The position numbers and the translations under genes were made by a program. The notes below the pieces were generated by a model. That model was not told the origin of the DNA. It was given only the letters and a program-made list of their open reading frames with translations, and did not search any database. A DNA stretch of 64,000 nucleotides, taken from Campylorhamphus procurvoides (taxonomy: Eukaryota > Chordata > Aves > Passeriformes > Dendrocolaptidae). Below, one piece after another: positions 62,270-64,000 of the stretch (position 1 is its first letter; the number at the start of each line of letters is the position of its first letter). The stretch is from contig WBMV01005981.1 of the NCBI GenBank assembly GCA_013396655.1, forward strand, positions 1-64,000. The letters are read 5' to 3'.

Positions 62270-64000
62270 ATCCATGGAGGTGTGTCAGCGGCATAGCTCC
62301 AGGGGTTTTGTGCGTACCGCAGGCCTTCCCCGCTCTTCCCTGTGCAAAGGAGTACCCGCAGGCACAGAGGGATAAATCAGGGAAGCAACAGGTAGCTGAA
62401 GGAACAAAAGTGAAGTATAAATGTTTTTTTTTTTTCCCACGGAGTTACGAAAGAAAACTGTCAAACCAGTTGCAATGAAGGATTAGGAGAATGCCTTCTG
62501 ATCTATCGAATGAATGCCTCAAATCTGTACAATAAAGACACAGATTCAGTAATTTCATTGGAAAGGGGCATGAGCTTTATAGGCATACATACGGACATAT
62601 ATGGAAAATAAAAAAATTGCTAGTTCTTTATAGTTGCAAAAAGTGCACTGAGGGAACTTGGAAGACAGAAGCAGGAGCTGATTATCAGGTTGCCGTGTCC
62701 TGATTTATTCAAGCACTGGGTAACACCTCTGGAACTGTTAAAACAGTCACAGACTTGAGCACTGGTTTGACTCTTTTATATCTCTCTTTCTGGAACCCCT
62801 TTTGTCATGGGTGCCACACAGACAAGCATCACAGAAGTGTGAGTCCAAATGTAGCGAAGATAAATCTGTGAAGAAGGGAAGTGAAAGAAGACTCTTCTTG
62901 ACAAATTTGTGTCTTTTGATTTTCACTGAGCTTGTGCCTTGGCTCACACTGGCAGAAGGAAGCAAGCAGTTCTGTGTTCTGGTCCATTTTAAGTTAAACG
63001 CTTTGAAACTTGTAAAAATCATTTTTTTTCTCTCACTTTTATATTATACACAGGTAGTCTTCAGTACCTGAGCATTATCTTGTCCATATGAGCTATTGGT
63101 GTCAGATTGTAATTTACATACTAATTGCTCACAATCTTTAGCAGTAGAAAAGTGAACTGTCCTCAATTCAAAGGATTTCTCAATTATCAAAGGAAAGTAC
63201 TTCATGGCAGAAAGTGTAGCCAGTAATTATCTACTGCCAAGTGTCAAAACACTTGTAGAATAAATGTTAACTGCCGGGAACAGAAGGAAGCTGATTTCTT
63301 CTGTGGCAGTTTGAGGTTTCTAGCATGAAAAAGAAGATAATTGTTACATATTCTGTTAGCTTCAATTGTAATAGTATTTTCAGTGTGGTGATGGCATTCA
63401 GGAGATATAGTTTAAGAACTCCGGTGCTGTAAATTCAGAGATGCAAGTTATATACAGAGAGACCATTCTCCACATGAGTTTGAAGCACTTCGGTGGGCTT
63501 GCAACTGGTGGGACTTTTTGAGTGTGCACAGTGACTCTTTTTGTCTATAGGCATCAGCAGAAATTTGATAGGTTTTAACCAGTCCTACCACCTGATCATC
63601 CCCTCCCATGTCATCACCTTACAAAGCCAGAATGAAAGGGTTAAGACTTTTTAACTGGGTAAATGTTCATATTTCTCTTGGATTTAATGGGAGAATTTCT
63701 CATGCAAGTCATAAATGTGAAACTTCTTTAGATTCGCCCTTTTGCTGTATAAGACAGTCCCGCTGGTTTTCGTTTTGATGCGTGCAGCTGCAAATACTTC
63801 CGAAGTTTAGGAAAGCAGAGTAACTTGGATATCTGTGCCAAAAAAGTTTAAACTGACTTTTAATACAACATTTGCACACTTTCAGTGCGACAACTTGAAG
63901 ATCTTTCAAAACAATAAAAAAAACCTTTTAGATTAATCCTTCAATGAGGACATCTTCAGCTTTTATTGGTTTTATACATTTTTATACATTACTTAATAAA

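Larger units (their letters stand above)
61728..62290. promoter_or_regulatory. CpG-island promoter (copy 2)
   Basis: Same island as at 58,520-59,100. The MEF2/TATA-like CTAAAAATAG is at 62,012-62,021, the inverted CCAAT (ATTGG) at 62,049-62,053, and the two CTCF-like cores at 62,075-62,088 and 62,145-62,158. If the duplication is an assembly error, this is the other allele of the same promoter and not a second one. Confidence 0.75.
60926..64000 (+). repeat. Duplicated segment, copy 2 (continues past window end)
   Basis: Matches 57,718-60,811 base for base except for the 19-bp unit missing at the minisatellite and three substitutions at 62,255, 62,302 and 63,656. Copy 2 runs off the window end while still identical to copy 1, so its true length is not visible. 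Confidence 0.95.

Noticed and set aside
1..64000. tRNA, rRNA, CRISPR arrays, operons or bacterial genes
   Set aside because: None seen. No cloverleaf-like sequence with A and B boxes was noticed, and the CR1 elements show this is vertebrate DNA.

Overview
This is vertebrate nuclear DNA, almost certainly from a bird. Four 5'-truncated CR1 LINEs carry the avian CR1 3' tail (repeats of ATTCTATGATTCTGTGA) or CR1 reading-frame remnants. One LTR-like block resembles a family common in birds. No SINE families are visible and the background is AT-rich and CpG-poor. There are no operons, no prokaryotic genes, and no long open reading frame that belongs to an intact gene. The longest frames (about 60-157 codons) are what chance gives in 64 kb or lie inside repeats. 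The window reads as intergenic or deep intronic sequence leading, at its right end, into a CpG-island promoter.

Layout: 1-18,000 is mostly unique sequence with an exon-like relic on the minus strand at 2.8-3.05 kb, CR1 fragments at 9.9-10.4 and 13.25-13.56 kb, and an A/C-rich tract at 16.4-16.5 kb. At 18.13-18.36 kb lies a compact CpG-rich block with an ATG in good context and a consensus splice donor, a possible unrecognised first exon. At 19.50-19.60 kb a cluster of NF-E2/MAF, SOX, palindromic POU-like and GATA motifs looks like a regulatory element. At 26.7-27.26 kb the minus strand carries a frameshifted leucine-rich-repeat relic of the small leucine-rich proteoglycan type. CR1 copies follow at 31.9-32.2 (minus) and 33.9-34.3 kb (plus). 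A T/G-rich tract with a run of 17 G lies at 45.0-45.1 kb, and a probable solo LTR at 45.46-46.04 kb.

The right end is the most notable part. Sequence from 57,718 onward, including a CpG island at about 58.52-59.10 kb with an inverted CCAAT box, a MEF2/TATA-like site, two CTCF-like motifs and a short minisatellite, appears again from 60,926 to the window end, directly after a single N at 60,925. The two copies differ by only three substitutions and one 19-bp minisatellite unit over about 3.1 kb. That is allele-level divergence at a contig join, so the most economical reading is two overlapping contig ends (two alleles) left unmerged, not a biological tandem duplication. Anyone counting promoters or genes here should count one.

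No new biological system is visible. The promoter at the right end has no recognisable coding exon beside it, so its gene and direction remain unknown.
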